Assembly: GCF_003732265.1 (NCBI RefSeq)
Contig: NZ_MOBK01000006.1
Span: 248,001-312,000, forward strand
DNA: 64,000 nucleotides
Direction of reading: 5' to 3'
Source: Pseudomonas brassicacearum
GTDB lineage: Bacteria > Pseudomonadota > Gammaproteobacteria > Pseudomonadales > Pseudomonadaceae
Under the pieces are notes generated by a model that ran no database searches, was not told where the DNA came from, and saw only the letters and a program-made list of their open reading frames with translations. The translations under genes were made by a program, and so were the position numbers. The first letter of the stretch is position 1. Each line of letters begins with the position of its first letter. Below are positions 19,238-26,892 of the stretch, piece after piece.

Positions 19238-19340
19238 CTTCGCGAGCAAGTCGAATCGTCGCACCGCCGCTCCCACATTTAACCGGGTTCTTCCAGGAAG
19301 AATGCGATCGAATGTGGGAGCGGGCTTGCTCGCGAAGGCG
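19238..19340. repeat. REP pair with an interrupted left arm
   Basis: The right arm is the standard GTGGGAGCGGGCTTGCTCGC element. The left arm reads TCGCGAGCAAG, then 16 extra bases (TCGAATCGTCGCACCG), then CCGCTCCCACATTT. The arms face inward-out as in the copies at 29418 and 59457. Confidence 0.85.
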
Positions 19341-19374
19341 ATTCAACAGGCGAAAAAGTTCTCCGCCCGAAGCA

Positions 19375-19584
19375 TCAAGCGCCGTGGCACTTCTTGAATT
19401 TCTTGCCGTTGCCGCACGGGCAAGGGTCGTTGCGGCCGACGTCTTTCAGGGCGTTGCGCACCGGTTCCTGGTGAGCGTGGCCGCAGTTCGGGCCGTGAAC
19501 GTGGCCATGGTCGTGATCATGGTGGTCGTGATGGTCATGATCGTGATTGCAGTCAGGGCCATGGACGTGGGGTTGCTGGGTCAT
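19375..19584 (-). CDS. Histidine-rich SEC-C metal-binding protein
   Basis: The 69-residue protein has an N-terminal half with about 18 histidines and many aspartates, framed by two HVHGPxC repeats (HVHGPDCNH and HVHGPNCGH). The C-terminus is a SEC-C zinc motif ([17 protein letters not shown], pattern CxC...CH), as at the end of SecA. It very likely binds zinc or nickel; storage or delivery is an inference. Its start overlaps the lipoprotein stop by four bases, so it is made from the same mRNA. Confidence 0.85.
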   Translation of the reverse strand: MTQQPHVHGPDCNHDHDHHDHHDHDHGHVHGPNCGHAHQEPVRNALKDVGRNDPCPCGNGKKFKKCHGA

Positions 19585-20075
19585 CGGGTGTGCTCCGGAA
19601 TTAAATCGGCGGGGATTATCACGCCATTGCGCGCAAGGTGCACGTCATGCGCGATGAATAAACCGGTTTGCAGTACACCTTCCAGACGATAGGGGATGGG
19701 TTGGTCGGGTTTTTTCAGCATTTTCACCAGATCGCGCACCTTGGGCCACAGGTTGGTGCGGATCGGTACTTTGAAGTAGGCGCTGTGTTTGGGGCCGACC
19801 GTGAACCAGTGGTCGTGCTCGCCTTCGGTCAGCAGGATGTCACCCAAATGAATCCGGTATTCGAGGCTGCGCACGGTCAAGTCGCTGTCGTTGGGATTGT
19901 CGATGCGAAAGTGCAGGATGAATTTTTGCTCCAACAGTTTCGCGCGCACCACTTCGACCTTGACCAGATGCACCTCGGGGTCCGGCTCGTCATCCTCGAA
20001 CCACGACGCACAGCCAGCGAGCCCCAGAAACAGGAGCAGGCTGAGCAGATTAAGTGCGTGTCGCCGGGTGATCAT
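19581..20075 (-). CDS. LEA14-like (WHy domain) lipoprotein
   Basis: The 164-residue protein has a twin-arginine-like MITRRHALN start, a hydrophobic stretch and a lipobox (LGLAGC). The remainder is a single LEA type 2/water-stress domain ([24 protein letters not shown]). Members are small beta-sandwich proteins linked to desiccation or envelope stress; the bacterial role is unknown. A GGGAG lies 9 bases before the ATG. It is co-translated with the SEC-C gene. Confidence 0.85.
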   Translation of the reverse strand: MITRRHALNLLSLLLFLGLAGCASWFEDDEPDPEVHLVKVEVVRAKLLEQKFILHFRIDNPNDSDLTVRSLEYRIHLGDILLTEGEHDHWFTVGPKHSAYFKVPIRTNLWPKVRDLVKMLKKPDQPIPYRLEGVLQTGLFIAHDVHLARNGVIIPADLIPEHTR

Positions 20076-20108
20076 GGTCGTGTATCTCCCTTGAACCTGT
20101 TGCTCACC

Positions 20109-20585
20109 TCAACTGTTGAAATACCCCGCGCAGCATTTCTTGAATTTCTGCCCGCTGGCGCACGGACAGGCGTCATTGCGCCCGGCCTTGAGTTGCACGG
20201 TCGGGTCGATGAAGTACCAATGGCCGGCGTTCTGCACGAAGGAGGAGCGCTCGCGGTGGCTGTGTTCGCCGCTACCATCGTGCCAGCGCGCGGTGAAAGT
20301 CACGAAGGCGTGTTCCGGCTGGCCGCCGAAGACTTCTGAGCTTTCCACTTCCAGGCCGAGCCAGGTGCTTTGCGCGCTCCAGTCGCTGATGGACTGACGA
20401 TTGAGGCCGGCCTGTTGCGCGGGCAGGGTGGTCGCCACCAGATAGTCGATCAGCCCCAGCACGTAGGCGCTGTAGCGCGAGCGCATCAAGGCTTCGGCAC
20501 ACGGCGCCGGATGCCCGGCGTGGTAATGACCGCAGCAGGCATCGAGCAGGGTGCCGCTGCCGCAAGGGCAAATGGATGTACTCAT
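20109..20585 (-). CDS. YchJ family protein with two SEC-C motifs
   Basis: The 158-residue protein begins with a SEC-C motif ([15 protein letters not shown]) and ends with a second ([16 protein letters not shown]); between them is the NTF2-like YchJ domain ([11 protein letters not shown]... FVTFTARW). The ATG at 20585 is chosen because the cysteine motif follows directly; the frame is open to 20678 inside the preceding gene. Function is not established. It is four bases downstream of the methyltransferase-like gene. Confidence 0.88.
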   Translation of the reverse strand: MSTSICPCGSGTLLDACCGHYHAGHPAPCAEALMRSRYSAYVLGLIDYLVATTLPAQQAGLNRQSISDWSAQSTWLGLEVESSEVFGGQPEHAFVTFTARWHDGSGEHSHRERSSFVQNAGHWYFIDPTVQLKAGRNDACPCASGQKFKKCCAGYFNS

Positions 20586-20589
20586 GGCA

Positions 20590-21087
20590 TTACCACCAAT
20601 ATTTCCCGAAGTTTTCCGGATTGGCCCAAAAGCGTGAGTTGAGCCAGTCGGGTACTTGCTTGTAGTCAAGCAGATCATAGGTGAACAGGGTCAACACTTG
20701 TTCATCGCGCTGAAAGCGTTCGCTGGCTTGCAGGGCCAGGGAGAAAAAATCCGTCTCCTGCCAGCCACTGGCCGACAAGTCCGCCAGTACCGCAATACGG
20801 CTGGCGTTGAGGTTGCGGATCCCGCCGAGCAGGTTCAGGCCATCGCGCTTGGGCAAATGTTCGAGGCAATCGACCGCCAGCGCCAGATCGAACCGGCGTG
20901 CCGCCAGTTCCGCCGGCAACGGCCCCGGTGCCGCGTGGGCGACACACGTATCCGGGTGGGCAAGCTTGAAGGCTTCCAGGGCGGGGAACTCACTGGCACC
21001 GATCAGCAACAGCTGCGCGGGGGCGTAACGGTCCAGCAAAGCGGCCAGCGCCTGTTGCGGCGTGCGCGAAGAAATACCTGCAATCAT
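20590..21087 (-). CDS. Methyltransferase-like protein (probably DUF6231)
   Basis: The 165-residue protein has a Rossmann-like pattern: [15 protein letters not shown], then [18 protein letters not shown] as in the acidic loop of SAM methyltransferases, but the glycine-rich motif I is degenerate. I recall this as the DUF6231 type but cannot confirm. The C-terminus is aromatic ([10 protein letters not shown]). The ATG at 21087 is preceded by GAGGAT; a TTG lies one codon earlier. It starts a run of four reverse-strand genes down to the SEC-C protein. Confidence 0.65.
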   Translation of the reverse strand: MIAGISSRTPQQALAALLDRYAPAQLLLIGASEFPALEAFKLAHPDTCVAHAAPGPLPAELAARRFDLALAVDCLEHLPKRDGLNLLGGIRNLNASRIAVLADLSASGWQETDFFSLALQASERFQRDEQVLTLFTYDLLDYKQVPDWLNSRFWANPENFGKYWW

Positions 21088-21236
21088 CAAAGATCCTCAG
21101 TCAGAGCGCGAAGATTAGCCTGCCCAAACGTCCGGGCCTAGAGCGGGTTTACCGCAAATGCGCCAATCCGTCGTGAACACAGGATAAAACAGCAATGGCC
21201 TATTGCTGGCGGAGATTAAAAGTCGGGTCTTTACTA

Positions 21237-21268
21237 CCTGAATCGGTTCTAAGCCGATCCCTCAGGAG
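21237..21268 (+). promoter_or_regulatory. Leader hairpin covering the ribosome site of the first OmpA gene
   Basis: CCTGAATCGG (21237-21246) can pair with CCGAT and TCAGG at 21254-21266, with a 3-base bulge. The right arm runs into the Shine-Dalgarno AGGAG (21264-21268) of the gene starting at 21277, so folding would hinder translation. A matching arrangement precedes the paralogue. Confidence 0.5.
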
Positions 21269-21276
21269 AAAACTAG

Positions 21277-21966
21277 ATGAGCATAGTTCGGACAGCATTA
21301 CCCTTGGTTCTGCTCACCAGTGTGTTGACTGGTTGCGCAGGTTTGCAGAAAACCGACTGGCCGACCTGTGCGGCTGTCGGTGGTGTCGTGGGTGCGGGTC
21401 TCGGCGCGACCGAGAGCTCCGCATGGGCAGGCTATGGCGCGCTGCTCGTCGGCGGCACGGCAGCGGCCTATTGCTGGGTTCACGGTGATGGCGACGAAGA
21501 CGGTGATGGTGTACCGGATAGCCGTGACAAGTGCCCGGGCACACCGCACGGCGTGAAGGTCGATGCCAACGGTTGCCCTCCACCGGCACCGGTGGTTGAA
21601 GAGGCTGTAGTGGTCAAGGAAGAAACCATCGTCATCCGCGATGTTCACTTCCAGTTTGACAAAGCCACACTCACACCATCCGACAAGCAGGTTCTGGACA
21701 AGATCGCCACTAAATTGAAGGCGGAAGCGCCTACAGCTCAACTGACCGTTACCGGTCATACCGACAGCGTGGGCAGCGATGCCTACAACCAGAAACTGTC
21801 GGATAAACGCGCTCACTCGGTGGTTGAATACCTCATCGAGCAAGGCGTGCCACGCAGCAGCTTCGTGTCTGTGGTCGGTGCCGGTGAAAGCCAGCCGGTC
21901 GCCGATAACAAAACGGCTGATGGCCGCGCGCAGAACCGTCGTACGGAAATCCATATCCAACGCTAA
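21277..21966 (+). CDS. OmpA-family peptidoglycan-associated lipoprotein (copy 1)
   Basis: The 229-residue protein has a lipobox (LTSVLTGC), a glycine-rich membrane-like segment (VGGVVGAGLGATESSAWAGYGALLVGG), a calcium-type TSP3 repeat (DGDEDGDGVPDSRDKCPGTP) and a C-terminal OmpA domain with the peptidoglycan-contact pattern TGHTDSVGSDAYNQKLSDKRA and NRRTEI. It would tether the outer membrane to the cell wall. A close paralogue follows in tandem. Confidence 0.92.
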   Translation: MSIVRTALPLVLLTSVLTGCAGLQKTDWPTCAAVGGVVGAGLGATESSAWAGYGALLVGGTAAAYCWVHGDGDEDGDGVPDSRDKCPGTPHGVKVDANGCPPPAPVVEEAVVVKEETIVIRDVHFQFDKATLTPSDKQVLDKIATKLKAEAPTAQLTVTGHTDSVGSDAYNQKLSDKRAHSVVEYLIEQGVPRSSFVSVVGAGESQPVADNKTADGRAQNRRTEIHIQR

Positions 21967-22011
21967 GTCCCTCCGCTCCGCGGCTTGTATAGTCGCGGAT
22001 GCGGGTCTTTA

Positions 22012-22047
22012 CTCCTGTGTAACCGGTATGGGCCGGTAACACAGGAG
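22012..22047 (+). promoter_or_regulatory. Leader hairpin covering the ribosome site of the second OmpA gene
   Basis: CTCCTGTGTAACCGG (22012-22026) pairs with 22033-22047 over 15 positions with one mismatch and a 6-base loop. The right arm ends in the Shine-Dalgarno AGGAG (22043-22047) of the gene starting at 22056. The same CGGGTCTTTACT precedes this hairpin and the one at 21237. Confidence 0.6.
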
Positions 22048-22055
22048 CTTTCAAT

Positions 22056-22769
22056 ATGAGCGTTCTCACAAGGACCGTCCTACCGGTTCTGCTGCTTGGC
22101 AGCCTGTTGACCGGTTGCGCAACTCACAGCGATGGCACTGCCCCCCTCAATCAACGTACCTGGCCGATCTGCAGCGTCATTGGCGGGCTGGTGGGCGGCG
22201 GTTTGGGCGCCATCGAAAGTGGCGGCTGGGCGGCCGGCGGAGCAGCGCTCGGAATCCTCACTGGCGGTTTGATCTGTTACGCCCAGGATGGCGATGAAGA
22301 TGGCGACGGCGTTTTCGATCGACGTGATCGTTGCCCCGATACCCCCGCCAATACGCCTGTCGAACATCATGGTTGTCCGCTGCCGCAATACCCGGCCAGC
22401 GTGAAACCTGCCGAACCTGAAGAAGTCATCACCCTCAGCGATGCGGGCGACGTACTGTTCGCGTTCAATAAATCCGACCTGACCCCGTCTGCGCAGAATC
22501 AGCTGACTGCGCTGATGCCGAAATTGCAGAGCGCCGATGTGGTGAGTATCAAAGTGGTCGGCCATACCGACAGTGTCGGTTCCGATGCCTACAACCAGAT
22601 GTTGTCGGAACGTCGCGCCACCAGCGTGGCGGCCTATCTGATGAACCAGGGTCTGGACCCGAACAAACTCACCAGTGAAGGCAAGGGCGAAAGTCAGCCG
22701 ATAGCCGATAACGAGACTGATGAAGGCCGCGCGAAAAACCGTCGCGTGGAATTGCACATCAATCGCTAA
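22056..22769 (+). CDS. OmpA-family peptidoglycan-associated lipoprotein (copy 2)
   Basis: The 237-residue protein repeats the plan of the previous gene: lipobox (LLTGC), glycine-rich segment (IGGLVGGGLGAIESGGWAAGGAALG), TSP3-like DGDEDGDGVFDRRDRCPDTP and an OmpA domain (VGHTDSVGSDAYNQMLSERRA, NRRVEL). The two copies are clearly a tandem duplication that has since diverged most in the linker between the TSP3 repeat and the OmpA domain. Confidence 0.92.
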   Translation: MSVLTRTVLPVLLLGSLLTGCATHSDGTAPLNQRTWPICSVIGGLVGGGLGAIESGGWAAGGAALGILTGGLICYAQDGDEDGDGVFDRRDRCPDTPANTPVEHHGCPLPQYPASVKPAEPEEVITLSDAGDVLFAFNKSDLTPSAQNQLTALMPKLQSADVVSIKVVGHTDSVGSDAYNQMLSERRATSVAAYLMNQGLDPNKLTSEGKGESQPIADNETDEGRAKNRRVELHINR

Positions 22770-22782
22770 GCCGCGAAATAGA

Positions 22783-22816
22783 GCCATCGGCACACCCGGG
22801 CGGTGATGCCGATGGC
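22783..22816 (+). terminator. Hairpin after the OmpA pair, no T-tract
   Basis: GCCATCGGCA (22783-22792) pairs exactly with TGCCGATGGC (22807-22816) around a 14-base loop. There is no T-run, so it may be a factor-dependent stop or a 3'-end stabiliser. Confidence 0.4.
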
Positions 22817-22917
22817 CATTCGGCAGTCTTCATGAAGATTTTTCCGTTGCCCTCTGGCGCATTCCTCTTGGAAGCCGTTACTGTGCGTCCAAAGAATAAT
22901 GATCAACGGGGGAGCGT

Positions 22918-23196
22918 ATGAAGGTGTTTTGGGGGCTGGGGAAGTTATTGACCCTGCTGTTCTGGTTGGTGGTGCTGGTCAATCTGCTCACGCCGTTTGT
23001 TTATCCGCTGCACCCGTTGGTCAATCTGGCCGGGGGCGTGCTGGCGCTGTTCCATCTGCTGGAGCTGGTGTTCTGCAACCGCAGCCTCAAAGGCCGCGCC
23101 CACCCTTGGCGTGATCGCCTGCAGATTGCCATTTTCGGCGTCTTCCATCTTCAAACTATCCCGGCTCCCTCCGCACTGAAGGCTTCCCATGCGTAA
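22918..23196 (+). CDS. Small DUF1145-type membrane protein
   Basis: The 92-residue protein has two or three membrane segments (LGKLLTLLFWLVVLVNLLTPF, LAGGVLALFHLLELVFC) and the pattern of the DUF1145 family. A GGGGGAG lies close before the ATG. The C-terminal 25 residues are polar. Its 3' end overlaps the next gene by eight bases, suggesting coupled translation. No function is known. Confidence 0.75.
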   Translation: MKVFWGLGKLLTLLFWLVVLVNLLTPFVYPLHPLVNLAGGVLALFHLLELVFCNRSLKGRAHPWRDRLQIAIFGVFHLQTIPAPSALKASHA

Positions 23197-23947
23197 TCTT
23201 TGTCTGCTCGCGGCATTTATCAGTCCATTGGCCTGCGCTCAGGTTGTCAGTGTCGAAACCAACTCGTTGATGCGCTTGCCCAACACGGCCAGTACGTTGC
23301 AGCTGGAACGACTGGAAGTCGCCGATTACGGCACCTTGCTGATTCCTTCGAATGTCACCGAAGTAATGGTGGGCGAATTGCACCTGGGGCGTGAGGCGCG
23401 AATTGCCATCGTGCCGAGTGAGCAACCACTGGAATTTAAAGTGCACCGTGCCGATTTGTCGGAAGGCAGCCAGATCACCGCGAGAGGCGCGCCGGGGAGT
23501 TTTCAGAAGGCTGCACGTTCGGGGCGCAACCTGAATTTGCAGATCAAGGCGTTGAACGCTCCGCAATTATTGGTCGATGCTCGCGGCGGCGCGGGCGCAC
23601 CGGGGTTTTTCGGTCTTGACGGCGCCAATGGCCAGGACCCGGGCTGCACGTGGGGCCAGGCCGGTCGCGGAGCCGATGGCAGCGACGGCAGTGACGGTCA
23701 ACCGGGTGCTCCGGGCGCGCTGGTTAGGCTGGAAGTGCCGCGCGATTACCCGGCGGATAAAATCAAGGTGCAGGTCGCTGGCGGTGCCGGTGGACTTGCA
23801 GGTCCTGGTGGTAAACCGGGGGCGGGTGGCCAGTCCAAAGGCTGTCTGGTGTACAAGGCTGATGGCGGCAAAAGTGGCCGTCCGGGTGCGGATGGCCAGC
23901 CTGGGCCTGCCGGTGCGGCGGGTTCTGTGACCGTTCAGCGCCTATAA
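23189..23947 (+). CDS. Secreted protein with collagen-like glycine repeats
   Basis: The 252-residue protein has a signal peptide (cleavage near ACAQ), a middle beta-rich region (about 20-125) and a C-terminal region with many Gly-X-Y triplets (GADGSDGSDGQPGAPGA; GGLAGPGGKPGAGG; GRPGADGQPGPAGAAG) interrupted by a short non-collagen stretch (VRLEVPRDYPADKIKVQVAG). Two cysteines in the repeat region (DPGCTWG, SKGCLVY) could cross-link chains. It overlaps the DUF1145 gene. Role unknown; surface or envelope location is inferred. Confidence 0.8.
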   Translation: MRNLCLLAAFISPLACAQVVSVETNSLMRLPNTASTLQLERLEVADYGTLLIPSNVTEVMVGELHLGREARIAIVPSEQPLEFKVHRADLSEGSQITARGAPGSFQKAARSGRNLNLQIKALNAPQLLVDARGGAGAPGFFGLDGANGQDPGCTWGQAGRGADGSDGSDGQPGAPGALVRLEVPRDYPADKIKVQVAGGAGGLAGPGGKPGAGGQSKGCLVYKADGGKSGRPGADGQPGPAGAAGSVTVQRL

Positions 23948-23962
23948 GAACAACCGAGAACT

Positions 23963-24076
23963 CTGTGGCGAGGGAGCTTGCTCCCGCTGGGTTGCGGAGC
24001 AGCCCCAAGTGCGTGAGCGTTTCCGAGATTTTGCCAGTGCTACGCACTGGAGCGCGAGCAAGCCCCCTCGCCACAG
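23963..24076. repeat. Interspersed repeat, GTGGCGAGGG type
   Basis: Begins TGTGGCGAGGGAGCTTGCTC and ends with GAGCAAGCCCCCTCGCCACA, with an inner inverted pair GCCAGTGC/GCACTGG. It is located between convergent genes. Same family as 17697-17872. Confidence 0.8.
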
Positions 24077-24088
24077 GATGTGAACGAC

Positions 24089-24553
24089 TCAGAACATCGG
24101 CCGGGCGGCAGCAATCGCCACCAGCAGCAAACCCACCATCAGATTAATCCCAACCAACCGCCGAATCTTCCCGAGCACCGCCGCCCCCGCCGGCCAATCC
24201 TGCGCCGTCACCGCAATGCGCAACTCCGGCAGCATCAACGCCTGGATCCGGATAAACAGCGCCGTCATCACCACGTACAACCCCATCATCACCTGCACAT
24301 AGCGCGGCGCGGCCTCGAACCCGGCGTATTGCAGATGAATCATGCCGACACCGCTGATCGGCAGCAGCACTACCGCGACCCAGACCCAGCGGAAAAAACC
24401 TTGAAACACTTCCACCCATAGCTTCAAGCGGGCAGGGCCTTCCAGCGCTTTCATGGCAGCGGGGCGCAAGACCATCCAGGCGAAAAACATGCCGCCCACC
24501 CACACCAGGGCGGACAGGACATGCAGGGTATAAACGATGCCAAAAGGTGTCAT
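24089..24553 (-). CDS. CopD-like integral membrane protein
   Basis: The 154-residue protein has four membrane segments and a histidine-bearing first helix (YTLHVLSALVWVGGMFFAWMVLRP), as in the CopD domain family. Members include copper-resistance permeases and heme-binding membrane proteins. The gene stands alone, divergent from dinG, without other copper genes beside it. A GGAG lies before the ATG. Confidence 0.8.
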   Translation of the reverse strand: MTPFGIVYTLHVLSALVWVGGMFFAWMVLRPAAMKALEGPARLKLWVEVFQGFFRWVWVAVVLLPISGVGMIHLQYAGFEAAPRYVQVMMGLYVVMTALFIRIQALMLPELRIAVTAQDWPAGAAVLGKIRRLVGINLMVGLLLVAIAAARPMF

Positions 24554-24614
24554 TGGGGTACTCCGTTCTGCGCGGGATTAATTAGCGGGGTATGATAGCC
24601 GCCGAACCGAACCA

Positions 24615-24630
24615 CTGAAAATTTATCCAG
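24615..24630 (+). promoter_or_regulatory. Possible LexA (SOS) box upstream of dinG
   Basis: CTG-N10-CAG with an A/T-rich centre (AAAATTTATC) matches the core of the gamma-proteobacterial LexA operator, but lacks the T and A next to the outer triplets. It ends 22 bases before the dinG start. dinG is an SOS gene in E. coli. Confidence 0.45.
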
Positions 24631-24652
24631 CGTTTTTAGCGCCCGACAATCC

Positions 24653-26797
24653 ATGATCAGCACCGAACTCAAAACCACGATCCAGGGCGCCTATTCGCGT
24701 TTTCTCGAAGCCAAGAGCCTCAAGCCGCGCTACGGCCAACGCCTGATGATCGCCGAAATTGCCAAGGTCCTCGGGGATATCGACACCGACGACGAAGGTC
24801 GGCGCAGTGGCGACCCCGCGATTGTTGCGGTGGAAGCCGGCACCGGTACCGGCAAAACCGTGGCCTACAGCCTGGCGGCGATCCCGACTGCCAAGGCTGC
24901 CGGCAAACGCCTGGTGATCGCCACGGCCACCGTCGCCCTGCAAGAGCAGATCGTCTACAAGGATTTGCCGGACCTGATGCGCAACAGCGGGCTGAATTTC
25001 AGCTTCGCGCTGGCCAAGGGTCGTGGGCGCTACATGTGCCTGTCCAAGCTCGACATGTTGCTGCAGGAAGGTCACGCACAAACGGCCACGGCGCAGTTGT
25101 TCGAAGAAGAAGGCTTCAAGATCGAGGTCGACGAGGCCAGTCAGAAGCTGTTCACCAGCATGATCGAAAAACTCGCCGGCAATAAATGGGACGGCGACCG
25201 CGACAGTTGGTCCACGGCGCTGGAAGATGCCGACTGGGCGCGTCTGACCACCGATCACAGCCAGTGCACCAACCGCCATTGCCCGAACTTCGGCCAGTGC
25301 GCCTTTTATAAGGCCCGCGAAGGCATGGGCAAGGTTGACGTGATCGTCACCAACCACGACATGGTGCTGGCCGACCTGGCCCTGGGCGGCGGTGCCGTGT
25401 TGCCGGACCCGCGCGACACCATCTACGTGTTCGACGAAGGCCATCACCTGCCAGACAAGGCCATCGGCCACTTCGCCCATTACACGCGCCTGCGTTCCAC
25501 TGCCGACTGGCTGGAAACCACCGCGAAAAATCTCACCAAACTGCTGGCCCAGCACCCGCTGCCCGGCGATTTGGGCAAGTTGATCGAGCAAGTGCCGGAA
25601 CTGGCCCGCGAGATCAAGACCCAGCAACAATTCATGTTCACCGCCTGCGAGCAGGTCGCCGATTTCAAACCCGGCGAAGACGTCGAAGGCCGCGAACGGC
25701 CGCGACATCGCTTCGTCGGCGGGGTGATTCCCGAACATATGCGCGAGATGGGCGTCGAGCTGAAGAAGGGTTTTGCCCGGCTTACCGACCTGTTTACCCG
25801 GCTCACCGAGTTGCTCAAGGAAGGCATGGACGGCGAGGTCAACATCGGCATCGCCAGCAACCAGGCCGAAGAGTGGTACCCACTGTTCGGCAGCCTGTTG
25901 TCCCGTTCTTCGGGCAACTGGGAATTGTGGGTGGCGTTCACCGCTGAAGACCCGGAAGACAACCCGCCCATGGCCCGTTGGCTGACGCTGGCGGAAAGCG
26001 GTTCGCTGTTCGACATCGAGGTTAATGCCAGCCCGATCCTTGCGGCGGAGATGCTCCGGCGCAACCTGTGGAACGTCGCTTACGGCGCTTTGGTAACGTC
26101 GGCAACCCTGACGGCCCTCGGCACTTTCGACCGTTTCCGCATGCGCGCCGGCCTGCCGAAAAAAGCCGTGACCGCCGTGGTCCCGAGCCCGTTTCACCAC
26201 GCCGATGCCGGCGTGCTGCGAGTGCCGGACCTGAAAGCCGATCCGCGTGATGCGCCGGCCCACACCGCGGCGATCATTCGTGACCTGCCGCAACTGGTTG
26301 AAGGGTCCCGGGGCACGCTGGTGCTGTTCTCTTCGCGCAAACAGATGCAGGACGTGTTCGACGGCCTCGACCGTGACTGGCGCAAGCAAGTGTTCATTCA
26401 AGGCAACCTGTCGAAACAGGAAACCTTGAACAAGCACAAGGCGCGCGTCGACGGCGGGGATTCCAGTGTGCTGTTCGGCCTCGCAAGTTTTGCCGAAGGG
26501 GTCGACTTGCCGGGCGCATACTGCGAGCACGTGGTGATCGCGAAGATTCCGTTCTCGGTGCCGGATGATCCCGTCGAAGCGGCGCTGGCGGAATGGATCG
26601 AGGCCCGTGGCGGCAATCCGTTCATGGAAATCTCCGTGCCGGATGCCTCGCTGAAACTGGTCCAGGCCTGCGGTCGCTTGCTGCGTACCGAAGAAGACCG
26701 CGGCACCATCACCTTGCTCGATCGACGTCTGGTCACCCAGCGTTACGGCAAAGCCATCCTCAATGCGCTGCCGCCGTTCCGTCGCGAAATTTCCTGA
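24653..26797 (+). CDS. dinG: ATP-dependent DNA helicase DinG
   Basis: The 714-residue protein is an XPD-like superfamily 2 helicase. Walker A is EAGTGTGKT (61-69), the DEAH-type box is DEGHHLPD near 261 and motif VI is QACGRLLRTEEDRG. Four cysteines of the iron-sulfur cluster are visible (YMCLSK, then CTNRHCPNFGQC around 205-216). DinG unwinds DNA 5'-3' and clears R-loops and G-quadruplexes ahead of replication. A possible LexA site lies just upstream. Confidence 0.96.
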   Translation: MISTELKTTIQGAYSRFLEAKSLKPRYGQRLMIAEIAKVLGDIDTDDEGRRSGDPAIVAVEAGTGTGKTVAYSLAAIPTAKAAGKRLVIATATVALQEQIVYKDLPDLMRNSGLNFSFALAKGRGRYMCLSKLDMLLQEGHAQTATAQLFEEEGFKIEVDEASQKLFTSMIEKLAGNKWDGDRDSWSTALEDADWARLTTDHSQCTNRHCPNFGQCAFYKAREGMGKVDVIVTNHDMVLADLALGGGAVLPDPRDTIYVFDEGHHLPDKAIGHFAHYTRLRSTADWLETTAKNLTKLLAQHPLPGDLGKLIEQVPELAREIKTQQQFMFTACEQVADFKPGEDVEGRERPRHRFVGGVIPEHMREMGVELKKGFARLTDLFTRLTELLKEGMDGEVNIGIASNQAEEWYPLFGSLLSRSSGNWELWVAFTAEDPEDNPPMARWLTLAESGSLFDIEVNASPILAAEMLRRNLWNVAYGALVTSATLTALGTFDRFRMRAGLPKKAVTAVVPSPFHHADAGVLRVPDLKADPRDAPAHTAAIIRDLPQLVEGSRGTLVLFSSRKQMQDVFDGLDRDWRKQVFIQGNLSKQETLNKHKARVDGGDSSVLFGLASFAEGVDLPGAYCEHVVIAKIPFSVPDDPVEAALAEWIEARGGNPFMEISVPDASLKLVQACGRLLRTEEDRGTITLLDRRLVTQRYGKAILNALPPFRREIS

Positions 26798-26892
26798 TAC
26801 ATCGGTGGGCACATTTGCCCGCCGCGTTGTCTATCTCTCTACCATCGCTTTTCCACTGACCATTGAAGGTCGTTAGGGAGAACCACGTTCCT

